Shown here in pieces: positions 1-10,649 of a stretch of DNA of 64,000 nucleotides. Every line of letters starts with the position of its first letter. The stretch's first letter is position 1. The DNA is from Bactericera cockerelli (taxonomy: Eukaryota > Arthropoda > Insecta > Hemiptera > Triozidae), in NCBI GenBank assembly GCA_024516035.1, contig CM044958.1, forward strand, positions 48,584,576 through 48,648,575, written 5' to 3'. The position numbers were made by a program, and so were the translations under genes. The notes under the pieces are model-generated. The model saw only the letters and a list, made by a program, of their open reading frames with translations. It did no database searches and had not been told where the DNA came from.

Positions 1-258
1 ACGGTAACTTTCTCAAAGTTTTTGATTTTTATAATTTTTATTTTACATTGGATTTTCAAGTGTGAAGTATCCCAAGAAAGGAAATTTTGTTGGTTTTAAG
101 ACGGTGTATATTTTTTTTTCATTGTGAGCATGTTTTTTAATATAATAAGTCAATTAACAAAAAGAGGTCTAAAGAGCATGAAAACACTGCAAATGATATC
201 GGTGTTTTTTGTGTTATTTCTTCGAAGTCTTCATGAAAATTTGGCTGTTACTTACCTC

Positions 259-1290
259 TTAGTATCTGGTATTACCCCCACGAGCTTGTATGACAGCCTG
301 CAATCGATTTCTCATGGACTTGATTAGGTTGGCAGCCGTTTCTTGAGGGATAGTCTCCCACTCCTCATAAAGCGCCTGTTTCAGGTCCCTGTGGTTCATT
401 GGGGGCGGGTTTCGAGCATGGACACGTCTTTTAAGCTCGTCCTAGAGGTGTTCAATAAGATTAAGATCAGGACTGTTGGCTGGCCAGTTGAGGGTTCGAA
501 TACCGGCCTCTTGGAGAAAGTCACTTACAATACGTGCTGTACGAGGTCGGGCATTGTCTTGCATTAACACGAATCCATCACCCACAAAACCTGCATAAGG
601 GACAACATGATCTTCAATGATGTCAGTGACATACCTCTCTGCAGTTAGGTTACCTCCTTGTCCTCCACAATTGATGATAACGAGCTCTGTTTTAGTTTCC
701 ATAGAGATTCCACCCCAGAAGATACAAGATCCTAAACCAAAACTCACAGTTTCTTGAATATAACATTGATTATACCGTTCACCTGGTCTTCTATACACCC
801 TTTTACGTCTGTCATTGAAGAACAAGCAGGGTCGGCTCTCATCCGTGGACAGAACGTGCCCCCATTCCCCATTTCCTCAATCAGCGTGTTCAAGGGCAAA
901 TTGTAAATGACGTTGTCGGTGTTGTCTGTTGAGTTTGGGTCTCGTAGCTTTTCTTCTTGGTATGAGACCTTTCTCTTTCATGCGTTTCCTTACTGTCCAA
1001 GGGCTGACATCAACACCAGTGGCCATAACAAGCTGCTGTTGGACCTCAACACCAGACATGTCTCGATTTCTTAAGCTTGTCATGACAGCAAATCGGTCCT
1101 CCTGGGCAGTTGTCTTCTTTGGTCTGGCAGATCCTGGTCTCTGATCATAGCTACCTGTCTGCCGATACCTTTGGTAAATTCTGTTCACCTTAGACTTTGA
1201 CAAATTTAGCTCCTTAGCAACATTTCTTTGCTTAACACCTTGACTCACAAGTAAAACCACTTTCACAGCTATGGAGTGCGATGTCTCCAT
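259..1290 (-). pseudogene. Tc1-like (DD34E) transposase pseudogene with two nonsense codons
   Basis: Transposase of the Tc1/mariner superfamily, which cuts and pastes its own element into TA sites. One frame runs from the ATG (METSHSIAVK) to TAA over about 343 codons, a normal Tc1 length. The N-terminal third reads as a helix-turn-helix DNA-binding domain (VAKELNLSKSKVNRIYQRY). A second paired-like helical region with basic residues follows. The catalytic part shows the first Asp in LSTDESR, the second in LMQDNARP, and Glu in SPDLNLIEHL. I count 34 residues between the second Asp and the Glu, which is the DD34E spacing. Two in-frame stops break it: TGA at 877-879 and TAG at 442-444. Both sit where Tc1 proteins normally have Trp (TGG). 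No frameshift is needed. I could not define the terminal inverted repeats. A recently dead copy; the family call is secure. Confidence 0.93.
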
Positions 1291-2130
1291 GATAAAAAGA
1301 AAATTTCAACTGAATTTCCTTCCTCATAGTGTTGCATTTAAGGAAATTCAATAATTTACTGGCCAAAAAAGCGTTATCACAACAAAAAATCAAATTTAAA
1401 ATACCCTCGGTGCACGTGTTTTCATCAACAAAATGAGGTGTTTCTAGAAAGTGGCCGTTATCATTGTTGCATAGTACATAACCCGGACACATTGTGTATT
1501 TTCTGAAAGGTATGAGTACAAGCTTTTCAAATATATGCATACTTTAGCAACTTCATGCCACACAAATTGACCAGGACCAACTGAAACTGTGAAATGTCCT
1601 GTCCCGAATTTATTGCTCTCAAGTGTATATCGAAAATACCGGGCCAGATTATTTTTAAGTCAAAAAAAAAAATAATAATTTATAAAAGAAAGTAATATAA
1701 CATAATCTTTTGTATTAGTAATTTCTACCTTGACAAAACACAAAAAAAATATTCGACAAAGAGAGTGATATTTCAAAAAAATCATGCACAATTCAGTTTT
1801 TATGTCAATTACTGAAAATAAAATTTAATAAAGAGAGTGATAAATCAAAACTTCCGCAAATATCACTATATTCCAAGAACTGTACGTCTCGATCCAAGGA
1901 GCTCTTGGTAACAACTGATCGTATTACCATCTTGTTCCAACCTCCCTCCACTTTTTCGACATAATCAATAAATAACACTATCGCTATCTCGGGAACGGTA
2001 AGAGCTAGAATTATAATTTTTATACCAAACGAAAGGTCTCGTTTCGCTTATTTCGATAGAGTAATAAAAAATTCATGATTTTTGACATATCACCATCTAA
2101 TTCTGAGGGTGCGATATATACTCATCAGAA
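1291..2130. other. AT-rich flank of the Tc1 element, no gene seen
   Basis: No coding signal on either strand. It holds the 5' untranslated side of the Tc1-like element. The phrase aaagagagtgata occurs twice (about 1757 and 1832). No clear terminal repeat or RNA gene was seen. Confidence 0.5.
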
Positions 2131-2132
2131 TG

Positions 2133-2270
2133 GAGGTATATCTCCCCTCTGATGTCTGATGGGCGAGAAGTGACACAATACTTCCCAATAATTAGGTGCT
2201 GGGTCAACACGAGAGCACCGGAAGGTATCCCTTACAAACAATTGTAACCAAGTTATTTAAATATTGAAAA
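2133..2270 (-). repeat. SINE-G fragment
   Basis: Matches the internal part of the SINE-G copy at 3838-4135: the gggcgagaagtgacacaata block, the gtcaacacgag block and the cccttacaaac block come in the same order. The head and tail are missing. It carries a small local duplication (ctgatgt ctgatg). Confidence 0.7.
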
Positions 2271-2285
2271 TGAATAAAAGGATGT

Positions 2286-2553
2286 CCGTCCTCTTGGCCC
2301 ATTCAGCTCAATGGCCAACTGACCACTGCGTCAGATTAGTAATCAAGAAGTTGAGGGTTCAAAACTTAGCCTTGTCATGTCTCAGCTTAAATTTTTTGAC
2401 TTTTTCAACAAAAAAAATTGAAAAAATTGAAGAATTTTTTTTTGGATTTATACAATAAAGTAATACGTCTTGGGCTTACTGTTGGAATAATTTTAGTCAT
2501 TCTCACTAGCGTCATTTGTCTTAATCCGGGCAGTATAAATAAGGCAATAATAA
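2286..2553 (+). repeat. diverged SINE-A (tRNA-like head, 3' tail conserved)
   Basis: The head has a box A-like agctcaatggcc and a box B-like gggttcaaaac. The 3' end has the SINE-A tail: taatacgtcttgggcttact, then gggcagtataaataaggc, followed by poly(T)-rich DNA. The middle is degraded. The assignment rests on the tail, which matches the copies at 44081 and 48694. Confidence 0.6.
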
Positions 2554-3815
2554 TTTTTTTTTTTTTTTTTTTTTTTTAACCACTGCGTCGTATTTTTAAT
2601 ACGAGTCTCAGTTTTTCTTATGAAATATATTATATTATCTTTATTTAGTTTTTACAGATAAAAAATCTCAAAATCAGGCAATAATAATTATTATATATTT
2701 TTTAAAATTATTTGGCCTTTTGGCCTCTGAGCGACCCCCAAGGATACCGCTAATGTGAATTCCCTGTACTTCTCCACGTCTTCACGTGGGAAACGCATCT
2801 TCTTCTGAATCAAATTTTCAACATTGTCGTTAAAGATTTTTATACCCGAGAAACGGAGGCGCTTAGCTACTGATCAACATTGAGATGGGACTATTAAATT
2901 TTTATCCAAAAACATTAAAATTTAACCGCTTGAGTACTGTAGGGGCTTTATATATTTTAACTTGAAAGCTTGGTGTTCCATCAGTTCAGTATTTATTTGA
3001 AAAGATGAGTTGTTTTTTTTTGTTTTTTTTTCTGTTAGGCACTTTTAACCAAATATTGAATGGTCGTTCGTGCCGATCCTCACAAGGTATTTCGAAATTA
3101 TTAAGGTTTTAAATTTTTTTATTTAAAAAAATGGGTTTCAGGTTTTTTTAGTTGGCTGATTTGATTTAAAAAAAAAAATTAAAAAATGTTGACGTGTTTG
3201 ACACAATCATTTACGATTGTGGTGGATACGAACCACCGAACTCTAGCATATGAGTCGCCATCTAAAGTCGGTATAATAATTAAGTAAATAAATGGTTGGC
3301 ATTGTTGACAAATATTTTTGGACTCAAAAAGAATTTCCAAATCCAAAATATTCCAAGAGCTCCTGAAAGAAAATCTATGAATTCTATTCTTTTACCATTA
3401 AAACATAATTGAAAGATTTATCTTTCAAAATTAAAAAAAAAAAAAAAAAAAAAAATAGATCATGTAAGGGTTAATCACAATAAAACTATTATGCTACACA
3501 ATTATCCTTCTAATGACATAATTATTTCAGAATGTTTATTACGAAAATGAACTCAGCAATGATTTCTTATTCATAGGAATTTTCAGAGTTGGACTTGTCA
3601 AAATTGAAAATAAAAAGTTGCTATCTCTTGAAAAAAGAAGAAAGATTTCGCAATGAAAATAATTGCAACTTGAAAAACTCAATGTTATATTTTTTGTCGA
3701 GGTAGGGCTAAATTATGCTCTTCACTTTAATAAATTCAGTCAGGCTCTATTCCCTCGGGGATATAGTTTTTACTTGGGCTATTCATATTTCAAGATTTCT
3801 GACCTCACTAGAATC
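2554..3815. other. AT-rich spacer with homopolymer runs, no gene
   Basis: Contains a poly(T) run near 2558-2577 and a poly(A) run near 3428-3453. A short tRNA-like box B complement (gatacgaaccaccgaac) near 3225 may be a worn SINE-C head. No open frame here resembles a protein. Confidence 0.5.
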
Positions 3816-4140
3816 TTTTTTTTTTTTTTTTTAAAGATGAATGTTTCACATCCTTTTTTATTTCGTAGCCGTGAAACAGGAGCTACTGTAGACGCTTGTG
3901 GTCTGTGTTCTAGCCTGCCCATCCCGTAGTATGCCTCCCCTCTGATGGGCGAGAAGTGACACAATACTTCCCAATTAGGTGCTTGGTCAACACGAGCGCA
4001 CCGGAAGTTGAACAGTTACAAACATCCCTTACAAACAGTTGAAACCAAATTAAGAATACAAATTTTTGGGGGCAAGGGGATCGAACCCGGGACTTTCCGC
4101 ATGGCAAGTGAGTGCTTAACCAGTGAGCAAATCGCGCGCT
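3816..4140 (-). repeat. SINE-G, essentially full length, with poly(A) tail
   Basis: Read on the minus strand it starts with a tRNA-like head: a box A-like gctcactggttaagcactc and a box B gggttcgatccc. The family body follows (cacctaattgggaagtattg, then ggcatactacgggatgggca). It ends in poly(A), seen as the T run at 3818-3834. The best copy in the window for defining the family. Confidence 0.8.
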
Positions 4141-4194
4141 TTAACATGTTGTAATAAAAAAGAAAAAGAAGTTGTTGTTCTTTGTGTAATTATT

Positions 4195-4258
4195 AATCAC
4201 AATTTTAGTGAGTAGCGCAGAATTATAGGACTTTTCCCTATCTTCGATATCCTAATTG
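4195..4258 (-). repeat. SINE-D 3' fragment
   Basis: Carries the SINE-D tail in reverse: gcgcagaattataggactttt followed by ccctatctt. The same tail is seen at 23390-23440 and at 51675-51720. Confidence 0.6.
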
Positions 4259-4265
4259 TGAGTCT

Positions 4266-4370
4266 ACTCACTGGTCATGGGTTGGATGGTAGAGATTGCC
4301 TTAGGCAATAATTCCGCCCTTTGTGATTTATGTAAATAAATTTCAATGAAGAGTTTTCTACTATACATGG
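4266..4370 (+). repeat. Rep-C copy
   Basis: Shows the Rep-C signature: gggttgg, then agagattgccttaggcaata, then ccgcccttt. A T/A-rich tail with aaataaat follows. Rep-C recurs at least nine times in the window. Confidence 0.7.
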
Positions 4371-4386
4371 TTTTATTGTTTATAAA

Positions 4387-4623
4387 TCATAGTACAAAGG
4401 CCTCATCGAGCCCTTGGTTGACAGGAAATGTGCCAAGTATGGCCGCCGCATTGCCTCTTTGGACGGCCATAGCAAGTCTCTGTTTAAAATAAAATGCCGA
4501 TTTCTTGTCGCCTGTCACTTCAATCAAACGTCGCCCCACCTCTTTGACCAGAAGTTGTACGGATGCTCCCCACGGGCCGAGGGTTTCGAAGGCCAGGGGT
4601 ATGAAAAGGAAATTCTGCATCAT
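4387..4623 (-). pseudogene. C-terminal fragment of a non-LTR retrotransposon ORF (type 1)
   Basis: A 78-residue open stretch ending at TGA. It contains LAFETLGPWGASVQLL, then EVGRRLIEVTGDKKSA, then QRLAMAVQRGNAAAILGT. From memory this resembles the tail of LINE-type reverse transcriptase ORFs, but that family link is an inference. A related tail is present at 56875-57039, so the family is repeated here. The 5' part is missing at 4623, as expected for 5'-truncated retroposons. Just beyond that break lies a second LINE tail on the opposite strand. Confidence 0.6.
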
Positions 4624-4629
4624 TCTACT

Positions 4630-4853
4630 ATACTATTTAGGAGACACAGATTAGGACTCTCTAGAGGGGTACCAATCGATTTTAGGCTATGTGGTCTGGA
4701 AGAAGAAGCAGCAACCCACATTTTCTTCGAGTCCTTACACGGGACAAGCGATTTAGGATTTTTGAATCCAGTAGTCTCGAAGATCTCCATGATCAAGAAC
4801 AACTCGTCCAGAGACTGACTCATCTCATGAAGGGAACAGGCTTCTGGACATAG
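4630..4853 (+). pseudogene. C-terminal fragment of a non-LTR retrotransposon ORF (type 2, zinc-knuckle tail)
   Basis: Translation shows a degenerate CX2C...H...C tail (RLCGLEEEAATHIFFES) typical of the end of Jockey/R1-like LINE polyproteins. The first and last Cys are replaced by Phe and Ser. One frameshift, around 4785, is needed to join it to the final stretch DLHDQEQLVQRLTHLMKG and FWT, which ends at TAG (4851-4853). About 100 bp of plausible 3' untranslated sequence follows. 5'-truncated and dead. The clade is uncertain. Confidence 0.65.
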
Positions 4854-5027
4854 GGTGTTCAGTATTGGACATCAACTCCCCACTAAGCCCAGACGGGCCG
4901 ACAAAGGCACAGAACTGGAGGATGAGAGATTTTCTCCCTGGTCACAATAGATCTTACTAGGTTGCAGTGTTAAATGTATGGTGTTTCATCTGAAACCCTG
5001 CAACCAGGTCACATAATAATATACCAA

Positions 5028-5205
5028 TATCTTATTTTGGCCTATAATTCCGCCACTGATCGCTGCTCACGTTAAAGCAGCTTCTCATTCTTCCTCACGA
5101 GTGAACCCAGGACATCTAAGCAGAAAAAACCTGCCCTGCTGGGGATCGAACCATGTACACCGTGCATGCAAGCCTAGTGCGCTACCCACTGGGCAAAGGT
5201 GACTC
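5028..5205 (-). repeat. SINE-D copy
   Basis: On the minus strand the tRNA-like head carries a box B complement ggggatcgaacc. It is followed by the family body (cctgctctg-like segment, then agcagcgatcagtggcggaa, then ttataggcc). Related to copies at 23215 and 51675. Confidence 0.7.
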
Positions 5206-5879
5206 TTCGAAGGGGAAATAGTACCTTAAGGGACTGTAAGCAGATTTTACTAGTAAGTTGGCTGTTACCAATGAAAATGTTAAGAGTGATCTGGAATTGT
5301 AAATCTGGTACTGATAATATCAAATTTCATTGTAGATATATCCGTCAAAAAATATATGTTTGTTTTGACAAAAACACCATGACCTCCCGTTGACAGTAAC
5401 ATATAAAACAAAGCATAAAACTTCAATACCTGATGAAGTCAATGTTGGTCTACTGAAAATGTACACAATTTGTACATAGACTCTTGGATTAAAGTACATA
5501 AGTATGTATATATATAGTAAATCATCTACAATGTTCACTCGAAAGTACGTTTTTCAACAGACTATATTGTTCAACAACAAACCGATGTTACTTTACCTAT
5601 CTATTTCGCTCGGATTTACACAGTTTTTTATCGGCGTAAGCAGTTCTATCCACCGTTTCCCTTATACAAAGAAGGAAAAAACACATTATTGACTCGTGAA
5701 TTTCTTCTGTCATCTATAAAAAAAAAACTAGGGTTTGAATTTCACAATATTACCGCACAAGTAGACCTCGTGCTCATTTTCCATTAAATTTATACAGGGT
5801 GGACCAAGGATTTGAATTCCATGCCGGATTTGTAGATGTCACTGACCGTTATTTTATTTACAGAGCTATAAAATCATGC
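5206..5879. other. no gene seen
   Basis: AT-rich. A short tacagggtggaccaagg near 5795-5811 resembles the end of the mariner-like element at 40759 and may be a solo terminus. Nothing else was identified. Confidence 0.4.
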
Positions 5880-5932
5880 CAAGCTATAGGGAGAGATTGA
5901 ACCCAGGTCACCGTGCGTGCAAGACCAGTGAA
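5880..5932 (-). repeat. SINE-D head fragment
   Basis: The piece gagattgaacccaggtcacc with cgtgcgtgcaagac matches the box B side of the SINE-D head. No body follows. Confidence 0.4.
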
Positions 5933-5984
5933 TATACATAATATTGTCCACAGTTGTGTGGAATTAGTCTCCAATAACTTCTTT

Positions 5985-6206
5985 TAATTTGGGTATTAAC
6001 GTCGTTTTCAACTGCATGGTCAATAAATTGGTCATATCACGACTCACAAGCAGAAAACTTAAAAACCTGCTACCCACATTAACCTCGCACAGACTGGGTT
6101 GGGCCGGAATGCCAGCATCACGAAGTCTTCACCTCGCTGGACGTTGCTTAACTACGGTGATCCTACGAGAACCGGTGCATTCAACGCGGCATCGACGCTG
6201 GCGATG
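5985..6206 (-). repeat. 5S-SINE, box C-less subfamily
   Basis: Read on the minus strand it begins gccagcgtcgatgccgcgtt, then tgcaccggttctcgtaggat, then the 5S rRNA box A region caccgaagttaagcaacg. The head then jumps from gacttc to gtgatgctggc, omitting the 5S box C segment. The shared core follows (ggcccaacccagtctgtgcg and related). It ends near the SINE's gttgaaaacgacgtt. Confidence 0.85.
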
Positions 6207-6954
6207 ACTTCTTTTAAAGCCCAAACAAAGAAATCTGCTAAAATTATCAATTTATTTACGCAGAAATAATAACAGTCTAAGACGGTATGTATAATAATTA
6301 TAGTTTCCCAAGAAGATAAATTATAAATAACTCTTTTTATTTTCCTGTCTCTTTAGAACAGTAAGACATTGCCGTCAGTATAAACATAATTTGTTCGGAA
6401 ATTTCCTTACAAAGTCGGGGTGTCCTAAGAAAAAGTGTACCTGTCTATTCTTGATTCGATTGATTCAACTATTAGTTTGCTTGGTTAGAAAGACGTCGAA
6501 CCAAAAAAAAAAAAAAACATCTGGTGTAAATTTATTCTAAATAAAGGTTTATTTATTTGCATATCAAATGCATATCTGAAAATAACAATAAAATAATTTT
6601 AATTAATATATTAATTTCACTCCTCGAAGCTTTGAAAATCAGTCAATTTCAATAGGTAGTTTGTTTTAAATTATAAAACAATTGTTTTTGGAAAGCCCCG
6701 AGCTATAATGGACACTCCGGAGTAGGCAAGAGGAACCAAATATCTGGAGATGTCTACACCGGAAATTGCCAATTTCGAGTCTCGAACTCTCATCTTGTCA
6801 CAGTTGCCTTTCTTAATTGATCATTCTGTTAACCAGCTCAACTTGTTCTTAATGCGCAGTGTATGGTTATGTTTCATAGATAGGAATACACTCAATGCAA
6901 AATATTGTTTTCTTTTTATATTACATATTTGTGCACGGATGTAACGTCACAACT

Positions 6955-7027
6955 AGTCAAACTCGCTTTACTAAATTATTGCTGAACTTGGGACTCGAAC
7001 CACAGAACTCAGGTGCTTCAAGTCCCA
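6955..7027 (-). repeat. SINE-C fragment
   Basis: Contains caaactcgctttactaaat, then cttgggactcgaaccac. These are the reverse of the SINE-C body and box B. The head is truncated. Confidence 0.6.
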
Positions 7028-7102
7028 AGCGTCCAAAAACATTATAAGTTCACTTTTGAATTCACTTTTATGATTAACTCAACAAAAATATAATAATAAT
7101 AA

Positions 7103-7302
7103 CACCGCCTTATTTATACTGCCAGATTAGGAGTATTAAGTCCCATTATTCCAGCAGTAAGCTCAAGACGTATTATTATGTGGTGAAAATCCCAAATCCA
7201 AGGATAACTTGTCATGTTCCGTCTGGGATTTGAATCTGCGACTTCAGGAATCTCTGGATTCACAGTGTGCCTCCTTTACCACTGAGCTACCGGGACAGGA
7301 CA
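7103..7302 (-). repeat. SINE-A copy
   Basis: Contains the reverse of the SINE-A tail (cgccttatttatactgcc; cccattattccagcagtaag) and of the tRNA-like head, ending with accactgagctaccgggaca. Confidence 0.8.
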
Positions 7303-7914
7303 TACCCTTGTTCCATGAATTTTTTTCAAAGACAACCTCACTGACAAATTTCTACAAGATTTCAAAACACTAAATGCTCGACAGATCCCGCCATAAAAAG
7401 ACTCAGCTCTCATATTAAGGACCTGTGGGACTGCGGAGCCCTCGAAAACAAACATATTATAAAACGATTAAAAAATCATTTCTAGAGCCTAATATATTTT
7501 GTTTAATGGCTGCACCGGAAACATTTTGGTGACTTGGAGTAATTTTATGCGTGGTGATAAAATGGTGAAGATGAGAAGAATCATGGTTGTCGACTGTTGG
7601 ACGCAAAAGGGGAACTGCCTTTCATTCCAGAAAATCTTTTTTTTTCTTCTAATTAGTCGGTTTAACTCTGTGTTGCAACAGGTCGTTCGCGCCGTTGAGA
7701 AATGCTTTTACAAAGCTTTCCATTAGGGTATGGTTATTGGTAGGTCATCCAGTTTTTTTTAAAATGTCAAAACCAAATTTACCAGATAAATAAGGGAGAT
7801 TTGGGGATCGTGAGAGTGTGATTAGTTTTTGGAACGATGGCCTGAACACAAACATGAAGATACCTGGGATTTTTTGTGAATATAGAAGCACTTTTATTTT
7901 GATTTCCCTTTCCT

Positions 7915-8075
7915 CTCAAGGTCTAACCAAAGCCTTATTTTTTCTTTCACTTGGCCTTTACCCAAACCTACTTGGGGTCGGCATTGTTCAACCTCTTGCT
8001 TATGGTTGGTTCTGGCACTCCTACCTAAAATTTTAATATCTGGATGCCCTTTCAACCCTATTAGGGGGACAACTT
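7915..8075 (+). repeat. Rep-H copy
   Basis: Shares cctacttggggtcggcattg, then ttcaacctc, then ctggatgccctt with 52450-52640. Class unknown. Confidence 0.5.
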
Positions 8076-9495
8076 CTCATTTCTTGGTGTAAAGTATTTC
8101 CTTATTTCAGAAAGTGAGAAGTTGTACTATTGTAAGTTTTCGGTGGTTCCCCTAGAAATGCGGTAACAGTGGTGACACTTGACCTTACTTTGGGTGGAAA
8201 TTCCTTCATTTTTTGACCATCACTGCAGTTTTTTTTAATGAATTGCCTACTTCTTAGGGTCGTCTTATGAAACAGTTACTTATCCTGTTTCATACTCAAA
8301 ATTCCTCTCGATAAATACTTCTCATTCATTTTATTCTGACAAAGAAAATTGAAAACCTGGTATCAGACCAGCAGATGAACTTGCAATGAAATGCATGTAC
8401 GATTCTCCTACACCGACAAGTGTTCCGCACAACACAAACCTCTCGTCACACATATTAAAGAGGGTTCGAACCCCCTCTCTTGCTCAGAAACACACAATCT
8501 GGTCTTGGTGACCGAGCTGGGGTCTCCTTAAGTGACTAATTTGACTTAAGTGGATCAACGTCGGAGCTCGCTCGCATTTCGAAGAACAACATTAACAGAT
8601 GAAATGTGTTGCTCCTAATAGGGGTGTTTTATCTTGTTGAACCTTCGTCATATCTTTTGGACCACTAACCCTGGCAGGGAGGAGGATGGGAGGATGAGTC
8701 CATGAGTCAGCGGGTTTGAGCATGTGGTTCTAGTTTTGTTGAGCTCTGGAATTTTGTTTCGCAGGAGTGTTGAATATGTGGTTTTGGTGGTTCTTAGACT
8801 TCTCAGAAATCTTCTATGCTGTTTCAGAATTCTTTCGGGTGATTCCATTACTTTTCATTCGATAAGATAAGGAAAGTAAAAAGTAAATTAAAACTGGATA
8901 TTTTGAATGCTGTTACAGAAAAAGAAGTGCAAAACGTGGTTCAAAATGTATACATATAATTTGCGGTTCTCAATGAGCATAATAAACAGACAGACAAATT
9001 ATTTGTGAAATCGTCTTTTTAAATTTAAACACTCTCTTTTAAGTCACTCAGTTTGGTCAGTAAAATGTGATGTACTTAAGTTTTTTTTTTTTTTTTAAGT
9101 TTAACTGTCAAATTATGAAACCAAATTAGATATTTTACATTCCATATTATTTACCGTAGCTTTATACGGTAATAGCAATGCCGGCAATACCCATTTTTCT
9201 TCACTTGTGCATCAAAGGGCTATCTGCACCGAAGCTTGAATAGCTCTAATGTCAGGGTTAATTGAGGGGAGAGAAGTATTTGGGTTATGAGTTGTGGTGT
9301 GTCAGGGATGATAATCGTAATGACTTACTAATAGCCCAAAACCAACCATAATTGTGACAGAAGAGATACACAAAAAGTGAGTTCATTATAATGGGTTCTT
9401 GAGAACGACTTGTGGTATGGTGTGAGTCACACTCAGAATGACTTACTAATAGTTCAAAACCAACTGGTCCAAAACCATATAATTCTGTCTGAGAA
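8076..9495. other. mostly unique AT-rich DNA; hairpin terminus at 8840-8880 and a short duplication at 9300-9470
   Basis: At 8838-8880 the sequence gtgattccattact leads to ataaggaaagtaaaa. The same terminus occurs at 30755-30795 and resembles the hairpin end of the HINE-like elements at 12443, 13128 and 28193. At about 9319 and 9439 the phrase aatgacttactaatag, followed by a variant of ccaaaaccaac, is repeated 120 bp apart. No gene was recognised. Confidence 0.45.
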
Positions 9496-9499
9496 GAGG

Positions 9500-9625
9500 T
9501 ACAGGAGAGAATGCCGTTGGTATTAACGCTGTCTTTGATCAAGTTTTGTTTTATTAATGTCAATTTCTAAGTACGTATATAATTCTATGTAAATAAAACT
9601 TGATCTAATATGTTTAATAATAATC
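9500..9625 (+). repeat. Rep-I copy
   Basis: Contains agagaatgccgttggtatta, then gatcaagttttgtttt, then aaataaaacttgatc and a T/A tail. The reverse complement of the same arrangement is at 36468-36600. The A-rich 3' end suggests a retroposon tail. Confidence 0.6.
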
Positions 9626-9707
9626 CTTTACTCTCACAGGTACAATACAATACATTTCAATATTCTGTTCCTCCTGCAAGAATGAGACTTAAGAGTGCCT
9701 TTACTCT

Positions 9708-10175
9708 CATATTATTATTATTTAACACTTTATTAATTGGACATATTATACACAACACAGATAATGACAGATTTATATACAATACTAGCCGTTTGCCCGT
9801 GCTTTGCAACGGGACTAAATTTCAAATTTAGTAAGGCATGGCCGTACTGCTGGACAGCAATGCCTTTTTGAACTTTTTATAATTGTTCTGGACAAAGCGA
9901 TAATGGTTTTGGGGGGGGGGGGGGGGGGGTCAATTCTGAGACATTTTTCGTTATCTCTTACCGTTTTAGCTAAACAACTCCGGACAAACAAACAAACAAA
10001 CATAGGTAGTCCTTTTTTCTGTTTTATATACATATAGAGATAAGAGAAGTAAAAGAGGAAAAAATAAAGAAAAAATAAATAAATATATACATAATATATG
10101 TCCTAACTAAAAGGTGGGTTTATTGCCCGAGGAAGATTGCCCGGGGTTATTGGCTTCCGCCCAAACCTTATATTT
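9708..10175 (-). repeat. Rep-C copy split by a HINE-like element
   Basis: The tail side (attattattatttaacactt) lies at 9708-9784 and the head side (tcctaactaaaaggtgggtt, ttattgcc) at 10042-10175. They are separated by the 257-bp element at 9785-10041. The head side is locally duplicated: attgcc variants occur three times between 10130 and 10195. It ends about 70 bp before the homeobox exon. Confidence 0.65.
9785..10041 (+). mobile_element. HINE-like (Helentron-type, non-autonomous) element
   Basis: Starts ctagccgtttgcccgtgctt and forms a CCCGT/ACGGG stem. It carries a G run (9910-9929) and an (aaac)n run and ends ttttatatacatatagagat. A second copy is at 25356-25612. Non-autonomous arthropod Helentrons commonly begin actagc..cccg and end in tatataga; the class call is an inference from that. 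Inserted inside a Rep-C copy. Confidence 0.7.
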
Positions 10176-10235
10176 GGGGTTATTGCCTTTGGCAATCTCA
10201 TAGCGAAGGCGACAACCATTCTCAACATCCCCAAA

Positions 10236-10247
10236 TTCGTTTTCCAG
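10236..10247 (+). promoter_or_regulatory. probable splice acceptor of the homeobox exon
   Basis: ttcgttttccag gives a short pyrimidine tract and AG, and the frame is open immediately downstream. The alternative is ctcatag at 10197-10203, which would add about 15 codons. Confidence 0.5.
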
Positions 10248-10579
10248 ACTCAACGTTCTCCTCCACCTCCTCCATGCGACAGAAACGGATTCGCAAGGAG
10301 AACAACAACAACGTCCCGTCCCTCCCGTCCTCTCATCTGAACGGCACCTCCAAAGGCCTACCCCAGTCCCTCCATCTCACCTCTCCCGTCCTCGTGTCCC
10401 CGAACGAGAACGACTCCCAGTACTCGGACGGCAGCGCGGAACGGAAGAGGAAGAAAGCGCGGACGACCTTCACCGGGCGGCAAATCTTCGAGCTGGAGAG
10501 ACAGTTCGAGTGCAAGAAGTATCTCTCGTCCTCGGAACGGTCAGAGCTGGCCAAACTGCTCGGCGTGACGGAAACACAG
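10248..10579 (+). CDS. NK7.1: NK-class homeobox gene exon (NK7.1-like), first 44 homeodomain residues
   Basis: Sequence-specific nuclear transcription factor. Only one exon is present. The frame reads through Ser/Pro/Asn-rich sequence ([17 protein letters not shown]) and an acidic-basic linker ([15 protein letters not shown]) into the homeodomain. Homeodomain residues 1-44 occupy 10448-10579. F8, L16 and F20 are in place, helix 1 is [11 protein letters not shown], and helix 2 is [11 protein letters not shown]. The exon ends in TETQ followed by GTGAGT, so the intron lies between residues 44 and 45, a classic homeobox intron site. Helix 3 (WFQNRR) must be on a later exon; I did not see it in the remaining 53 kb of + strand. 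The 5' boundary is uncertain: the best acceptor is ttcgttttccag at 10236-10247, with a weaker one at 10203. The exon is strikingly GC-rich against its AT-rich surroundings. NK7.1 is the closest family I recall; another NK class is possible. Confidence 0.85.
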
Positions 10580-10585
10580 GTGAGT
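10580..10585 (+). promoter_or_regulatory. splice donor of the homeobox exon
   Basis: CAG followed by gtgagt is a consensus U1 site in phase 0. It falls at the conserved homeodomain 44/45 intron position. Confidence 0.9.
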
Positions 10586-10649
10586 GACTTGCTTTGGACA
10601 GTCCTTTTTTTTTTCGAATAATATTTCATAAACGAAATAATTGATCTGA

